From contig MJCC01000002.1 of the NCBI GenBank assembly GCA_001766655.1, forward strand, positions 1,336,080 through 1,400,079: a DNA stretch of 64,000 bases, in the 5' to 3' direction. The notes under the pieces were generated by a model. The model saw only the letters and a program-made list of their open reading frames with translations. It was not told the DNA's origin and ran no database searches. This DNA is from Phytomonas francai (Eukaryota; Euglenozoa; Kinetoplastea; Trypanosomatida; Trypanosomatidae). The translations under genes and the position numbers were made by a program. Positions 63,276-64,000 of this stretch are shown one piece after another. Each line of letters opens with the position of its first letter. Position 1 is the stretch's first letter.

Positions 63276-64000
63276 ATGAAGGAGGATAATTATAATTACA
63301 ACAATTCAGGGTACAACTACCCCCCTCAGCCCGCTGGGGCACCGACCTACGCCTATGGACAGCCCGGACAGCCCGCTGGGCCACCGACCTACGGCTATGG
63401 ACAGCCCGGACAGCCCGCTGGGGCACCGACCTACGGCTATGGACAGCNNNNNNNNNNNNNNNNNNNNNNNNNNNNNNNNNNNNNNNNNNNNNNNNNNCAC
63501 CGACCTACGGCTATGGACAGCCCGGACAGCCCGCTGGGGCACCGACCTACGGCTATGGACAGCCCGGAGAGCCCGCTGGGGCACCGACCTACGCCTATGG
63601 ACAGCATACTGGGCAGTACCCAGAGGCCACACCATACTATTCTGACCCAAACATTCCACCTGTGGAGGGCAAACCTCTGTACACCCCACAGGAAATCGCT
63701 GATGAGCCTAACTTGAAACGATTTGTCAAGCAGGGCTACAAGGATGTTTGGGCCGCTATATTGTTCTTGATCCTATTCATTGGGTCTATTGTCTGGGGCG
63801 TTGTAAACATTATCACTTACAAGGCTATTGTTCCTGATAATACGAAACATCGTTCAGATCATAAAATTCTTAACGTATCAGAACTAACTCGACCTTTAGT
63901 TATCGTTGCCATTTGCTCTGGAATATGTATCTTATTGTCTTTGTTTTCCGTTTATTTAATGAGATGCGTGCCGAAACAATTTATCTACATCGCAAATCTA
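63276..64000 (+). CDS. CTL/SLC44 (PNS1-like) membrane transporter, N-terminal part
   Basis: Partial gene that runs off the window. From ATG 63276 it begins MKEDNYNYNNSG, followed by a Pro/Gly/Tyr/Gln-rich tail of tandem 14-residue repeats, interrupted by a run of 50 N across which the frame changes. After the gap the frame reads FVKQGYKDVWAAILFLILFIGSIVWGV, the conserved KDxWxAxxF entry to the first membrane helix of the choline-transporter-like family. A hydrophilic loop and a second helix (VIVAICSGICILLSLFSVYL) follow. Pns1 of yeast also has a Gln/Tyr/Gly-rich N-terminus before this motif. Substrate unknown; choline transport should not be assumed. The first in-frame GTG at 63243 is not a likely start. 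Confidence 0.8.
63330..63604 (+). repeat. 42-bp in-frame tandem repeat
   Basis: Tandem 42-base units encode PAGAPTYGYGQPGQ with small variants (GPP for GAP, YAYGQ, PGEP). About three units lie before the N gap and two and a half after it; the true copy number is unknown. Confidence 0.9.
63448..63497. other. Assembly gap (50 N) in the tandem repeat
   Basis: Run of N inside the 42-bp repeat array. The frame differs on the two sides, so the gap length is nominal. Confidence 0.98.

Noticed and set aside
63330..63604. Regularly spaced repeats that could suggest a CRISPR-like array
   Set aside because: Units are directly adjacent with no spacers and are in frame with a protein; they are coding tandem repeats in a eukaryotic gene.

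Overview
The window reads as nuclear DNA of a trypanosomatid (Kinetoplastea). All convincing genes lie on the + strand. None needs an intron, and their starts sit behind pyrimidine-rich tracts followed by AG, as expected for spliced-leader trans-splicing of one polycistronic transcription unit. Intergenic DNA is AT-rich and full of ATT, GT and homopolymer tracts, whereas several coding regions carry very GC-rich blocks. The families are eukaryotic (DENND6, ALG3, Trm4/NSUN2, LC8, p24, ALKBH4, CDC20-like). A tandem HSP60 pair, intronless genes and large low-complexity hypothetical proteins also fit trypanosomatids. From memory, HSP60, ALG3, a DBP2-type helicase and a tyrosine phosphatase lie near one another on T. 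brucei chromosome 10, so this may be the syntenic block; I could not check this.

Layout. 1-2.9 kb: gene-free AT-rich DNA with G/GT tracts, possibly the upstream edge of the transcription unit or a contig end. 2.9-8.4 kb: phosphomannomutase, ALKBH4-like dioxygenase, a calcineurin-A-like protein with degenerate metal-site motifs, a small hypothetical protein and a WLM/Wss1-like protease. 8.4-11.6 kb: a decayed kinesin motor gene. 11.6-17.8 kb: a coiled-coil protein and two HSP60 genes with near-identical coding sequence. 18.4-28.3 kb: CDC20-like WD40 protein, ALG3, a PPP phosphatase with long insertions (interrupted by an assembly gap), an ANP32-like acidic LRR protein and a TPR protein. 29.0-44.9 kb: a large disordered protein, DENND6-like Rab GEF, GNAT acetyltransferase, ER membrane J-protein and a second large hypothetical protein. 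45.7-57.8 kb: DBP2-like helicase, a broken HAD nucleotidase pseudogene, p24 cargo receptor, LC8-type dynein light chain, Trm4/NSUN2 m5C methyltransferase and a tyrosine phosphatase. 58.5-64.0 kb: two hypothetical proteins and the start of a CTL/PNS1-like transporter that runs off the window and contains a second assembly gap.

The genes are co-transcribed housekeeping and regulatory genes rather than one pathway. Recurrent themes are glycosylation and the secretory pathway (PMM, ALG3, p24, ER J-protein, DENND6) and phosphatase signalling (two PPP proteins, one PTP). The points most worth a second look are the calcineurin-like protein with lost catalytic residues, the two pseudogenes, HSP60 identity that stops at the coding-sequence borders, and sharp GC-rich islands inside otherwise AT-balanced genes. 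I found no tRNA, rRNA, CRISPR array or recognisable transposon.
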